DNA of 42,447 nucleotides from Elusimicrobia bacterium UBA5214 (GTDB lineage: Bacteria; Elusimicrobiota; UBA5214): positions 1 to 42,447 of the forward strand of contig DHVG01000009.1 in assembly GCA_002412545.1 (NCBI GenBank). The letters run 5' to 3'. Below, in pieces: positions 8,342 to 14,912 of this stretch. The first letter of the stretch is position 1. Every line of letters begins with the position of its first letter. The position numbers were made by a program, and so were the translations under genes. Below the pieces are notes generated by a model, which worked only from the letters and a program-made list of their open reading frames with translations, was not told the DNA's origin and did not search any database.

Positions 8342-8808
8342 TATTTTAGGTATTCTTCAATTTGTTTTAAATGTTTACGAGACATTTCTTTTATTTCTTT
8401 ACTTCTGGTTAAGATATTCACCTTTTGCCACGAAACATATGCCTCGTTCCATTTCTCTTTCTTCTCATAAAGTAAAGCCAAAGTATAATGAAGAACTTCC
8501 GATTGTGAAAAGTTATCTCTTACCTTTTCCAAAAATAAAATTGCTTCATCATATTTACCAACCTCGGTAAGACATACACCAAGAAGAAAATAAGCCGTAG
8601 TGTGTTTGGGTTCCAATTCAACAACTTTAAGCAATTCATCAATAGCTAACTGGTATTGTCCAGTGTTCGCTAAAAGTAATCCTTTCTGGAAGGAAGGTTC
8701 ACCTTGAAAGTTCACCTTGAAAGGTTTTTCTTGAGCAAAAAGTGAAGTAACCAATAACTGATAACCGATAACTAATAACCAGAAAAAATTTTTCATTAAG
8801 GTAATCAC
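8341..8808 (-). CDS. Exported TPR-repeat protein
   Basis: A 155-residue protein with an N-terminal signal peptide (hydrophobic residues about 8-24, then SLFAQ) and roughly three tetratricopeptide repeats. Examples are KGLLLANTGQYQLAIDELLK, AYFLLGVCLTEVGKYDEAI, and HYTLALLYEKKEKWNEAYV. TPRs are protein-binding scaffolds; the partner is probably the following lipoprotein. Function is otherwise unknown. The signal sequence lies in a dispersed simple repeat of GGTTATCAGTTAT-like words (8750-8785), which yields LLVIGYQLLV. The gene overlaps rpiB by 4 bases. Confidence 0.75.
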   Translation of the reverse strand: MITLMKNFFWLLVIGYQLLVTSLFAQEKPFKVNFQGEPSFQKGLLLANTGQYQLAIDELLKVVELEPKHTTAYFLLGVCLTEVGKYDEAILFLEKVRDNFSQSEVLHYTLALLYEKKEKWNEAYVSWQKVNILTRSKEIKEMSRKHLKQIEEYLK

Positions 8809-9257
8809 CTCTTTAAATATTTATTTTCTATTTCTAAAATTTTATTTATTCTTCGTTCGTGCCGTCCACCAGTAAACTCGGTCTTTAACCATACTTCCAC
8901 AATTCCTCTTATCCGTTTCAAAGATAAAACATCCGCACTCAAACAAAGAACATTCGCATTATTATGTTCCCGGGAGAATCTTGCCATTTTTTTATTCAGA
9001 CAAAGTGCTGCCCGGATACCGGGAATCTTGTTCGCGGCAATTGACATCCCAATTCCGGTAGCACAAAAAAGGATACTGCAGTCAAAATTTCCTTGAGCTA
9101 CTCCCTCCGCTACTGGGCGCGCATAATCCGGGTAATCACAGGATTCTTCCGAAAAACAGCCGAAATCTTTAACTTCATAACCGGAATTAAGCAGAAAATT
9201 TTTTATTTCTTCTTTAATCTTATACCCGCGATGGTCACTACCTAAAGCAATCTTCAT
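8805..9257 (-). CDS. rpiB: Ribose 5-phosphate isomerase B
   Basis: A 150-residue RpiB/LacAB-family isomerase interconverting ribose 5-phosphate and ribulose 5-phosphate. Seen: SDHRGYKIKEEI at the N terminus, the CDYPDYA segment, the active-site region FCATGIGMSIAANKIPGIRAALC, and the HNNANVLCLSADVL phosphate-binding stretch. Length is normal. An Ala stands where many homologues have Gly (CGTGIG), a minor change. With the transketolase genes downstream and tpiA upstream it suggests a pentose phosphate supply cluster. It overlaps the TPR gene by 4 bases. Confidence 0.93.
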   Translation of the reverse strand: MKIALGSDHRGYKIKEEIKNFLLNSGYEVKDFGCFSEESCDYPDYARPVAEGVAQGNFDCSILFCATGIGMSIAANKIPGIRAALCLNKKMARFSREHNNANVLCLSADVLSLKRIRGIVEVWLKTEFTGGRHERRINKILEIENKYLKR

Positions 9258-9263
9258 TCTACC

Positions 9264-9445
9264 TAAAAACGATGCAGACAGATTTAAGCGAATTCAGACA
9301 GATGTCATTGCGACTCCGACATATCGTCGGAGGAAGCAATCTCTAAGAGATTCCTCTCTAAAAGCGAGATTGCCACGCTATCACTCGCAATGACAACGAA
9401 AGGTGCGGGATATCTGTTTGCATCCGCAATCATCTGTTTGAATCC
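9264..9445. repeat. Nested composite repeat between tpiA and rpiB
   Basis: This gap is almost wholly repeat. An outer pair of CAGACAGAT-type and ATCTGTTTG-type words (about 9272-9304 and 9412-9442) flanks an inner inverted repeat that begins GTCATTGCG and ends CGCAATGAC (about 9305-9394), plus a half CCCCGC-type end (AAAGGTGCGGG, 9400-9410). Related words occur at 18572-18666, 34133-34210, 41165-41240 and inside the radical SAM gene. Confidence 0.7.
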
Positions 9446-9446
9446 G

Positions 9447-10211
9447 TTATTGGTCGTACTTGACGATTGGGATAAAACTTTTTGCCTCTAAAGAAGCACC
9501 GCCGACTAATCCGCCGTCAATATTCGGGCAGGACATCAGAACTTTAATATTATCCGGACGGACTGAACCACCGTAAAGAATACGGACATTATCAGCAATC
9601 TCTTGATTGTAAAGTTGTCCGAGAAGATTCCGGATAAACTTATGCACTTCTTCGGCTTGTTCGGGTGTAGCGGTTTTACCGGTGCCAATTGCCCAGACCG
9701 GTTCGTAAGCAATAACTAATTTTTGCGCTTGTTCATTACTTAGACCAACTAAACCATTTTTAATTTGTTTTTCTATAATTTGAAAAGTAAGATTCTTTTC
9801 TCTCTCGGAAAGTGTCTCTCCAATACAAACTATTGGGACTATTCCACAATTCAACGCGGTTTTAGTTTTACGGTTCAAGGTTTCATCGGTCTCCGCAAAA
9901 AATTGTCTTCTTTCCGAATGTCCGATGATACAATAGTGACAACCGAGGTCAATCAGCATCAGCGGTGAAATTTCACCGGTATAGGCACCGTTCTTTTCCC
10001 AGTACATATCCTGTGCCCCAAGTTGGATATTCGAACCCGCAAGTATATCTTTGACTGCGGACAAAGCAGTAAAGGGAGGACAGATAACAATTTCCCGGTC
10101 AGAAATTCCGCTAAGATTTTCGCGTAATTCTTTCGCCAGATTCACTGCTTCGCTAATTGTCTTATACATTTTCCAATTTCCGGCAATTATCGGAATTCGC
10201 ATATTTAACAT
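9447..10211 (-). CDS. tpiA: Triosephosphate isomerase
   Basis: A 254-residue TIM barrel. All signatures are present: GNWKMYK with the catalytic Lys, IIGHSERR with the catalytic His, AYEPVWAIGTGKTATPEQA with the catalytic Glu and flexible loop, and the phosphate-binding YGGSVRPDN and DGGLVGGASL. It interconverts dihydroxyacetone phosphate and glyceraldehyde 3-phosphate in glycolysis. The start may be the ATG at 10211 or the one at 10202 (MRIPIIAGNWK); neither has a clear Shine-Dalgarno sequence. No upstream glycolytic genes (gap, pgk) are seen; the preceding gene is the SBBP locus beyond a 349-bp repeat-filled gap. Confidence 0.96.
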   Translation of the reverse strand: MLNMRIPIIAGNWKMYKTISEAVNLAKELRENLSGISDREIVICPPFTALSAVKDILAGSNIQLGAQDMYWEKNGAYTGEISPLMLIDLGCHYCIIGHSERRQFFAETDETLNRKTKTALNCGIVPIVCIGETLSEREKNLTFQIIEKQIKNGLVGLSNEQAQKLVIAYEPVWAIGTGKTATPEQAEEVHKFIRNLLGQLYNQEIADNVRILYGGSVRPDNIKVLMSCPNIDGGLVGGASLEAKSFIPIVKYDQ

Positions 10212-10237
10212 TTTAGCAAAAAAATAAAAAAAGTCAA

Positions 10238-10342
10238 CCCCGCCCTTTTGATTGATAAGGATAAATTAAATTTATACTCCATAGTGCTAATGAAATATCC
10301 AATCAGGCGATAGGTAAGCACCTATCAATCAAAAGGGCGGGG
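10238..10342. repeat. Short inverted-repeat element, CCCCGC-ended (copy B)
   Basis: A 105-bp element whose ends form a perfect 20-bp inverted repeat, starting CCCCGCCCTTTTG at 10238 and ending CAAAAGGGCGGGG at 10342. It encodes nothing recognisable. Its ends share CCCCGC with copies A, C, D and F, and GCCCTTTTG with the element at 25930-26073. It lies just upstream of tpiA and could act on its transcription. Confidence 0.75.
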
Positions 10343-10353
10343 CAAACAAAAAT

Positions 10354-10443
10354 CCCCTCATCCTTTCATCCTCTCCCCTTGCGAAGCGTAGCGAAGTCCC
10401 GCATCTTTTTATGGTGTGGGGATGGGAGAGGGCAGGGTGAGGG
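10354..10443. repeat. Imperfect inverted repeat, CCCTCA-type
   Basis: A 90-bp imperfect palindrome with arms starting CCCCTCATCCTTTCATCC and ending GGGCAGGGTGAGGG, around a centre containing GCGAAGCGTAGCGAAG. From here to 10560 (the end of the SBBP gene) no gene is seen; the rest is AT-rich with another repeat-like word, CTGCGTAATCCGCG. It may work as a transcript-end hairpin, but no T-run is present. Confidence 0.55.
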
Positions 10444-10560
10444 TCAGTGAGAAGAAGAAAGGATGAAGGAATATATTGATATTTTTTTTCTGCGTAATCC
10501 GCGAATAATAACTTTTTCTGTGGCTATCTACGTTTATTTATCTGCGGTAATCGTCTTTAA

Positions 10561-11775
10561 TTACTCTGCCTGTTCCGCCGTAATACTAATCGTAAACCGA
10601 TGTTCACTCGGGTCAGGTGTATATCGTGGTGGAGTAACACAAAGCCAAAGATTACGGAATTGACCTGCTGGAACACTACCTCCACCTTCACCGGTATAAT
10701 AAAATCTACCTGACCCAGAACCAGCAATCTGCGGATTGTAATTCAATACATCCAGTGTCGGGTCAAATGCTTCCGCAGAAGGGACAGTATCATTGAATAA
10801 AGTCATTACCCGAAATTCGCTGTTAGTTGTTGGAATAGAAGTAGCAAGTGACCAATTCTGATAAGGTGCTTCTGTGTCGGTTGCTGAACTACAACTCAAA
10901 AGAAAGGTCTCATTTACACTACCATCATTGGTTACAATAATTGGTATTCCATAAACATTAAGAATACTGTTAGTGTAGTAACTCGGCACCGTAATAGAAG
11001 ACGACCAAACCGCAGTAACTGAAATACCCTCTGTTAAGAGAGCAAAATCTACCGTCGTCGTCTCTCCAGCAGTCACTACTACACTGCTTACCTGCTTAAC
11101 TGCATAACCGCTCGCTGTCACTCGCACATCATAAGTCCCCGTTGCTACAGTTATTGAATAATTTCCACTACTATCAGTCATTGCGAGCCCGACGGGCGTG
11201 GCAATCCCGACTTTATACGCTTCAACGGTTGCTCCAGCAATCGCTGTCACTTCGTCAGCTTTGGTAACTTTGCCAGAAATTGTTCCGACCGCCGGACCAT
11301 ATTTAATTAAAAAAATGTCAGCACCTCCAGCATTAGTATTTCCATCAAACCCACCATCTGTATAACCAGTGAGATAAATATTTCCTGAACTATCTACAGC
11401 AACTCCCCAGCCATAATCATCACTTAAAGTTCCGGCTTGTTTTGTCCAGATTTTGTTTCCTGAAGAGTCATACTTAACTAAAAAGATATCATGACTACCT
11501 TGATTGGCATTGCCATCAAGCCCGCCACAGGTATATCCAGTAAAGTAAATATATCCCGACCTATCTATCGTAACACTCCAACCAAAATCGTCATTTGTTG
11601 TTCCGTATTGCCTTGTCCAGAGTTTATTACCTGACGAATCGTACTTAACTAAAATTATATCCTGACCACCAAAATTAGTATTTCCATCAAGACTACCATT
11701 AGTTGCACCAGTTGTATAAATATTTCCCGAACTATCAAGTGCAATTCCTTTACCCCACTCCTCATTTGCAGTACC
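10561..11775 (-). CDS. Downstream part of the SBBP protein (three propeller repeats, CarboxypepD_reg-like domain, C-terminal domain)
   Basis: The frame continues after the TGA with three more SBBP repeats, then a carboxypeptidase regulatory-like fold (GTISGKVTKADE...AGATVEAYKVG...DSSGNYSITVATGTYDVRVTASGY), then a beta-rich C-terminal region ending ISITAEQAE. No outer-membrane sorting domain with a known signature is seen at the end. The first good ATG is at 11250, with no clear Shine-Dalgarno site, so separate expression of this part is doubtful. Confidence 0.65.
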   Translation of the reverse strand, partial: GTANEEWGKGIALDSSGNIYTTGATNGSLDGNTNFGGQDIILVKYDSSGNKLWTRQYGTTNDDFGWSVTIDRSGYIYFTGYTCGGLDGNANQGSHDIFLVKYDSSGNKIWTKQAGTLSDDYGWGVAVDSSGNIYLTGYTDGGFDGNTNAGGADIFLIKYGPAVGTISGKVTKADEVTAIAGATVEAYKVGIATPVGLAMTDSSGNYSITVATGTYDVRVTASGYAVKQVSSVVVTAGETTTVDFALLTEGISVTAVWSSSITVPSYYTNSILNVYGIPIIVTNDGSVNETFLLSCSSATDTEAPYQNWSLATSIPTTNSEFRVMTLFNDTVPSAEAFDPTLDVLNYNPQIAGSGSGRFYYTGEGGGSVPAGQFRNLWLCVTPPRYTPDPSEHRFTISITAEQAE

Positions 11776-13131
11776 TCATTGTTTAGTCCAAAGTTTGTTC
11801 CCTGAGGAATCATATTTGACTAAAAAGATGTCATTACCACCGGCACTGGTATTACCATCAAGACTACCATTAGTCGCACCAGTTGTATAAATATTTCCCG
11901 AAGAATCAGTGGCTACTCCACAAGCCTCATCATCCGAACTTGTGCCCAGTTGTTTTGTCCAGAGTTTATTTCCCAAAGAGTCATACTTAACTAAAAAGAT
12001 ATCTGCACCACCTTGATTGGTATTCCCCTCAAGTCCACCAAAAGTCAAGCCAGTTAGATAAATATTTCCTGAACCATCTACAGCAACCCCATGGCCATAA
12101 TCATCACTTGCCGTACCGAGTTGCCTTGTCCAAATCTTCTCCACCGGATAAGCTTCCATTCCACTCGGGATTACATTAACATTAATTTGGTGTTCTTCCC
12201 ATTGACCAAATGTATCATAAACTATTGCCTTAACTGTGTGATTCCCTTGACTGTATTGTGTAGTATCCCAAGTATAAGAATAGGGATAGGATGCATCACT
12301 TTCTATGAACACATTGTCAATATAAAATTCTACCCTGTCAATTGCTCTGTAGCCACTTGCGTTGCAAGTAACATTTACCGTTCCGGAGACATCTGAACCG
12401 TCCACCGGGTTGGCAATCGTTACTGAGAGTGGCAATGTATAATAAACTAAAAGCTGGGGTCTATTGGATTCAGAAGCTAAATAACCGCTGATATAAGTTG
12501 CATATTCATTCTCGGATACACTATCAAGAGCAAATGCTACGGCAAACCAGCTGTCATTAAGTTTATTCTTTATGTCGCTTTTGATTTGGTCTTTTGGCTT
12601 TAGAGATATGTAAAAAGGTTTTTCGTGTACAGCAAAACAATCGTAAATATATTGTTTTGACCTATAGTATATGTAAATGCCACAGTAAGGTATATATTCC
12701 TCTTCCACTATTGGAAAGTAGTACTCAATATTATTCCATATTTCTTCCGCTGTTGCTGTCATAGGGTCAACTGACATAGGAATAATACATACCGTGTTCG
12801 TTGAGCCTGTTGGGGTATCTTCCACATATACCTGAAGAAATACTTCCTCTATGTTAGCTTCTGGTGGAATAGAACTTATGTCAAATCTTGCCCATCCCCT
12901 GCGTTTGTCAGCAAAGTCCGACGGTTTACCAACTATAATGTCATTATCTCGTTTCTGGTGACTTTCCGTCAGAGTATTGTAGTCTACATTTCCCGTTGAC
13001 CATTGTGAAGTACTAACGAGACACACGTTAGATTCGTACGGACCACCACCAGAAGTGGCAATCTCCGGAAAGAAAAACAAGAATGTAAAAGTAATTAGCA
13101 AAACGAGATTTCGTAATGTGGTATTTCTCAT
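11776..13131 (-). CDS. N-terminal open part of the SBBP protein (signal peptide, Ig-like domain, two propeller repeats)
   Basis: This is what would be made if translation stops at the TGA: 451 residues. Residues 1-27 are a Sec signal peptide (RNLVLLITFTFLFFFPEIATSG). About 30-230 form a beta-rich domain with YESNVCLVSTSQWS and GWARFDISSIPPEANIEEVFLQVYV, typical of DNRLRE-type modules in surface proteins. About 232-322 are an Ig-like domain, followed by two SBBP repeats. A two-repeat propeller would be incomplete, so the truncated product is unlikely to fold as intended. Confidence 0.7.
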   Translation of the reverse strand: MRNTTLRNLVLLITFTFLFFFPEIATSGGGPYESNVCLVSTSQWSTGNVDYNTLTESHQKRDNDIIVGKPSDFADKRRGWARFDISSIPPEANIEEVFLQVYVEDTPTGSTNTVCIIPMSVDPMTATAEEIWNNIEYYFPIVEEEYIPYCGIYIYYRSKQYIYDCFAVHEKPFYISLKPKDQIKSDIKNKLNDSWFAVAFALDSVSENEYATYISGYLASESNRPQLLVYYTLPLSVTIANPVDGSDVSGTVNVTCNASGYRAIDRVEFYIDNVFIESDASYPYSYTWDTTQYSQGNHTVKAIVYDTFGQWEEHQINVNVIPSGMEAYPVEKIWTRQLGTASDDYGHGVAVDGSGNIYLTGLTFGGLEGNTNQGGADIFLVKYDSLGNKLWTKQLGTSSDDEACGVATDSSGNIYTTGATNGSLDGNTSAGGNDIFLVKYDSSGNKLWTKQ

Positions 13132-13141
13132 TTTAAATAGA

Positions 13142-13206
13142 AAACCGAAATTTGCCTCCGACCCCGGGAGAAAATGGGGACGCCCCGCACAATAAATATA
13201 CGGGGC
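13142..13206. repeat. Intergenic repeat upstream of the SBBP gene
   Basis: It contains the word AACCGAAATTTGCCTCCGA (13142-13160), nearly identical to the left arm of the terminator-like repeat at 14867, and a small CCCCG...CGGGG hairpin (about 13184-13204). The gap 13132-13245 holds no gene. Confidence 0.5.
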
Positions 13207-13245
13207 AAGGAGGTAATTTTCAAGAAAACTAACTTTTTCATTTTA

Positions 13246-13503
13246 TCATCGGTAAATTTCTTTTCTGTGTCCTACCAGATGGACTGCAATCAATTTTTCC
13301 ATGTAATTTACGGTATAGATTACTCTATAATCTCCTACAACAAGTTTATATCTCCCTTGCCATTGTCCACGAAGCACAAGCGGAGTAATCATCTCAAAAT
13401 TTTCCGAGAACCATTTTAATTTCTTCAGTATTCTTTGGGCAATCGGTTTGTCAAGTCTTTCCAAATCAGATATTGCTTCTGGTCTAAATTCAACTTGAAA
13501 CAT
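13246..13503 (-). CDS. RelE/ParE-family toxin
   Basis: An 85-residue protein with the RelE fold pattern: FQVEFRPEAISDLERLDKPIAQRILKKL at the N terminus, then LRGQWQGRYKLVVGDYRVIYTVNYMEKLIAVHLVGHRKEIYR. The GRYKLVVGDYRVIY core and the terminal GHRKEIY are typical of ribosome-dependent mRNA interferases of the RelE type. The start lies three bases after the stop of the upstream antitoxin gene, so translation is coupled. It should be neutralised by the 72-residue partner. Confidence 0.88.
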   Translation of the reverse strand: MFQVEFRPEAISDLERLDKPIAQRILKKLKWFSENFEMITPLVLRGQWQGRYKLVVGDYRVIYTVNYMEKLIAVHLVGHRKEIYR

Positions 13504-13506
13504 TTT

Positions 13507-13725
13507 TCACCATTTTAGCCCAAGTTTTTCAGCGACTTTACTTGCTTGAATTCCTTTTATTCCTTTATCCTCTTCAGCAAATGACTTTTTAAGTCTTTTT
13601 TTCACTTCTTCTTTTAAATCTTTATTCACATCTGGGTCACCAAGTATCTCTATCAATTTCTCTTCGGTAAATTCACCGACCCACTCTTTTACTTTCTTTG
13701 CTTCAATAATTACATTAGTTGACAT
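13507..13725 (-). CDS. Probable antitoxin of the RelE-type pair
   Basis: A 72-residue, highly charged helical protein (KKVKEWVGEFTEEKLIEIL, then KEEVKKRLKKSF) ending in IQASKVAEKLGLKW. No clear DNA-binding motif is recognisable. Its position immediately before a RelE toxin and its size are the reasons for the call. The ATG at 13725 has a strong GGAGGTG site, and a good promoter with an extended -10 stands upstream. Confidence 0.72.
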   Translation of the reverse strand: MSTNVIIEAKKVKEWVGEFTEEKLIEILGDPDVNKDLKEEVKKRLKKSFAEEDKGIKGIQASKVAEKLGLKW

Positions 13726-13747
13726 TTAACACCTCCGTAAATTAAAT

Positions 13748-13776
13748 ATTATAGCAATTTTGGACTATTTTCTAAA
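13748..13776 (-). promoter_or_regulatory. Putative sigma-70 promoter with extended -10 for the RelE-type pair
   Basis: On the minus strand, TATAAT (13748-13753) is preceded by TGC, an extended -10, and by a weak -35 (TTTAGA) 17 bases upstream. It lies 22 bases before the antitoxin start codon. Antitoxin-toxin complexes usually repress such promoters; no clear operator palindrome is visible over it. Confidence 0.55.
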
Positions 13777-13815
13777 GGAACTGCAACTAACAAAAAAATG
13801 GAAATGAAAATGGGG

Positions 13816-13834
13816 ACCCCGTAAAAAACGGGGT
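13816..13834. repeat. Small GC hairpin
   Basis: ACCCCG-TAAAAAA-CGGGGT, a perfect 6-bp stem in an otherwise AT-rich gap. The 492 bases from 13726 to 14217 hold no gene: they contain the RelE-pair promoter, this hairpin, element copy C and the PIN-pair promoter. Confidence 0.5.
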
Positions 13835-14016
13835 AAACTCCGGTAATTATTTTTTTAAGATTCTTCATTCAGAATGACGACTATTCAGAAAAATGGAAAC
13901 AATAAGAAAACCAACTTTTTCATTTTTTACAAATTCCACCTCTCCATAAAGTTAGTAAGTCTTCTAAAAGATTACTATTAGTTTGGATTATAACAAACTT
14001 TTTAATTTTTTGTCAA

Positions 14017-14127
14017 CCCCGCACCTTTCTCGTGAAGATTCAAAACAATTTCAATAGCAGGGAATTTATCATTTGAAATTTAATGCTTTGAACTCGCTAT
14101 TATTATAGTCAAAAGATAGGTGCGGGG
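14017..14127. repeat. Short inverted-repeat element, CCCCGC-ended (copy C)
   Basis: A 111-bp AT-rich element with a perfect 10-bp inverted repeat at its ends, CCCCGCACCT (14017-14026) and AGGTGCGGGG (14118-14127). Its flanks read GTCAA on the left and TCAAAA on the right, as at several other copies. The interior shows no coding sequence. It lies between the two toxin-antitoxin pairs. Confidence 0.7.
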
Positions 14128-14167
14128 TCAAAAAAATTTTTTGTAATTTTTATTACATTTCATCGTT

Positions 14168-14196
14168 TTGATTATTTTTCATTTTTATTGTAAAAT
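14168..14196 (+). promoter_or_regulatory. Putative sigma-70 promoter for the PIN toxin-antitoxin pair
   Basis: TTGATT (14168-14173) and TAAAAT (14191-14196) are separated by exactly 17 bases. They stand just before a near-perfect Shine-Dalgarno sequence GGAGGTGAT (14204-14212) and the ATG at 14218. It is the only plus-strand promoter I can support in the window. Confidence 0.6.
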
Positions 14197-14217
14197 TTAT
14201 TTTGGAGGTGATAAAAA

Positions 14218-14445
14218 ATGGCAAAAGTTGCAATTGAAATTGGACCTATTCAGGTTGAATCTATTATTAAACAGATGAGTCCTGCTGAACAGAGAGAAGT
14301 TGAACGCAAGCTCTGGGCTATCCGAATGGATACATTGGTTACTAAAATGCGAAAAAATGCTAAAAAGAACAAGATTACTGCGAAAGAAATCCAGCGCATC
14401 TGTGAAGAAGTTCGTCAGGAACTTTATGAAAAGCGTAATCGTTGA
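14218..14445 (+). CDS. Small helical protein, probable antitoxin of the PIN toxin
   Basis: A 75-residue, mostly helical, charged protein (SPAEQREVERKLWAIRMD, then KKNKITAKEIQRICEEVRQEL). It has no recognisable ribbon-helix-helix or AbrB motif, so the antitoxin role is inferred from position: its end overlaps the PIN toxin start by 20 bases. Translation starts after a near-perfect Shine-Dalgarno site. Similar small proteins commonly precede TIGR00305-type PIN genes. Confidence 0.72.
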   Translation: MAKVAIEIGPIQVESIIKQMSPAEQREVERKLWAIRMDTLVTKMRKNAKKNKITAKEIQRICEEVRQELYEKRNR

Positions 14446-14830
14446 CACAAATGTGTTTGTAAGTGCCCTAATCGGTAGTAAGGTCTGTAAACAAATATAT
14501 GAATTACTGAAACTTGATAATTTTGAGTTAGTAGTTTCAAATGATTTGCTAACGGAAATTAGCACTGTTCTCACCAGAGTAAAACTTGAGTTGAGTAAAG
14601 ACGAAGTTGAAGAAACCATTTGGCACATCCGGCAGAAAGGACGAAAAGTTATCCCAGCAGAAAAAATATTACTTTCACGTGACCCTAAAGATAATATCGT
14701 GCTGGAATGCACTACTGTCGTCAAAGTAGACTTTATTGTTACCGGTGATAAAGACCTACTTTCATTAAAAAAATTTCGCAATATACCAATCATTACTCCT
14801 AAAAAATTCATTCAACTATTAAATAAGTAA
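14426..14830 (+). CDS. PIN-domain toxin (TIGR00305/COG1569-type RNase)
   Basis: A 134-residue PIN domain. The acidic catalytic set is visible: Asp in IVDTNVFVSAL, Glu in NDLLTEISTVL, Asp in SRDPKDNIVLE, and Asp in VTGDKDLLSL. PIN toxins are metal-dependent RNases, often of VapC type. I chose the ATG at 14426 (MKSVIVDTNV), which begins exactly at the fold; a longer reading of the frame to 14300 lies inside the antitoxin gene and is not credible. It is the only toxin gene on the plus strand and faces the diguanylate cyclase gene tail to tail. Confidence 0.88.
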   Translation: MKSVIVDTNVFVSALIGSKVCKQIYELLKLDNFELVVSNDLLTEISTVLTRVKLELSKDEVEETIWHIRQKGRKVIPAEKILLSRDPKDNIVLECTTVVKVDFIVTGDKDLLSLKKFRNIPIITPKKFIQLLNK

Positions 14831-14860
14831 CCTGCCTCTAATCTGAAAGATAACAAAAAT

Positions 14861-14911
14861 AAAAAAACCGAAATTTACCTCCGATGATATGTCGGAAAAA
14901 CAAACTTCGGT
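14861..14911 (-). terminator. Intrinsic terminator after the GAF-GGDEF gene
   Basis: Read on the minus strand, the stop codon of the GGDEF gene is followed by a hairpin with arms ACCGAAGTTT and AAATTTCGGT, with an inner stem TCCGAC/ATCGGA. A run of seven T comes directly after. This is a textbook terminator shape, also usable against convergent transcription from the PIN pair. The arm sequence recurs at 13142-13160. Confidence 0.7.
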
Positions 14912-14912
14912 C

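Larger units (their letters stand above)
10561..13131 (-). pseudogene. Secreted SBBP beta-propeller protein locus interrupted by one in-frame TGA
   Basis: A single reading frame of 857 codons with one internal TGA at 11776-11778. Translating through it gives a coherent multidomain protein. In order: signal peptide; an N-terminal region resembling DNRLRE/beta-sandwich domains; a bacterial Ig-like domain (SVTIANPVDGSDVSGTVNV...); five SBBP repeats of about 57 residues (each like GNIYLTG...DIFLVKYDSSGNKLWTKQ); a carboxypeptidase-regulatory-like domain; and a C-terminal beta-rich domain. The TGA falls at the position after WTKQ, where sister repeats have Leu, Leu, Tyr and Ala. I traced the bases from 11251 to 11780 and found no frameshift. 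Explanations are a recent nonsense mutation, a sequencing or assembly error, or readthrough. TGA is a normal stop here (mreD, adk), so global reassignment is unlikely. Confidence 0.8.

Noticed and set aside
11776..11778. TGA as a selenocysteine codon or genome-wide recoding
   Set aside because: The position is Leu, Tyr or Ala in sister repeats, no SECIS-like hairpin is obvious, and TGA ends mreD, adk and rpsQ.
13178..14128. Possible CRISPR array from the repeated CCCCGC words
   Set aside because: The words are inverted pairs at irregular distances, not direct repeats with even spacers, and no cas gene is near.
14197..14811. Long minus-strand frame (204 codons) opposite the PIN pair
   Set aside because: It is antisense to two well-supported genes, is rich in Ser/Phe/Leu as shadow frames are, and lacks a domain.
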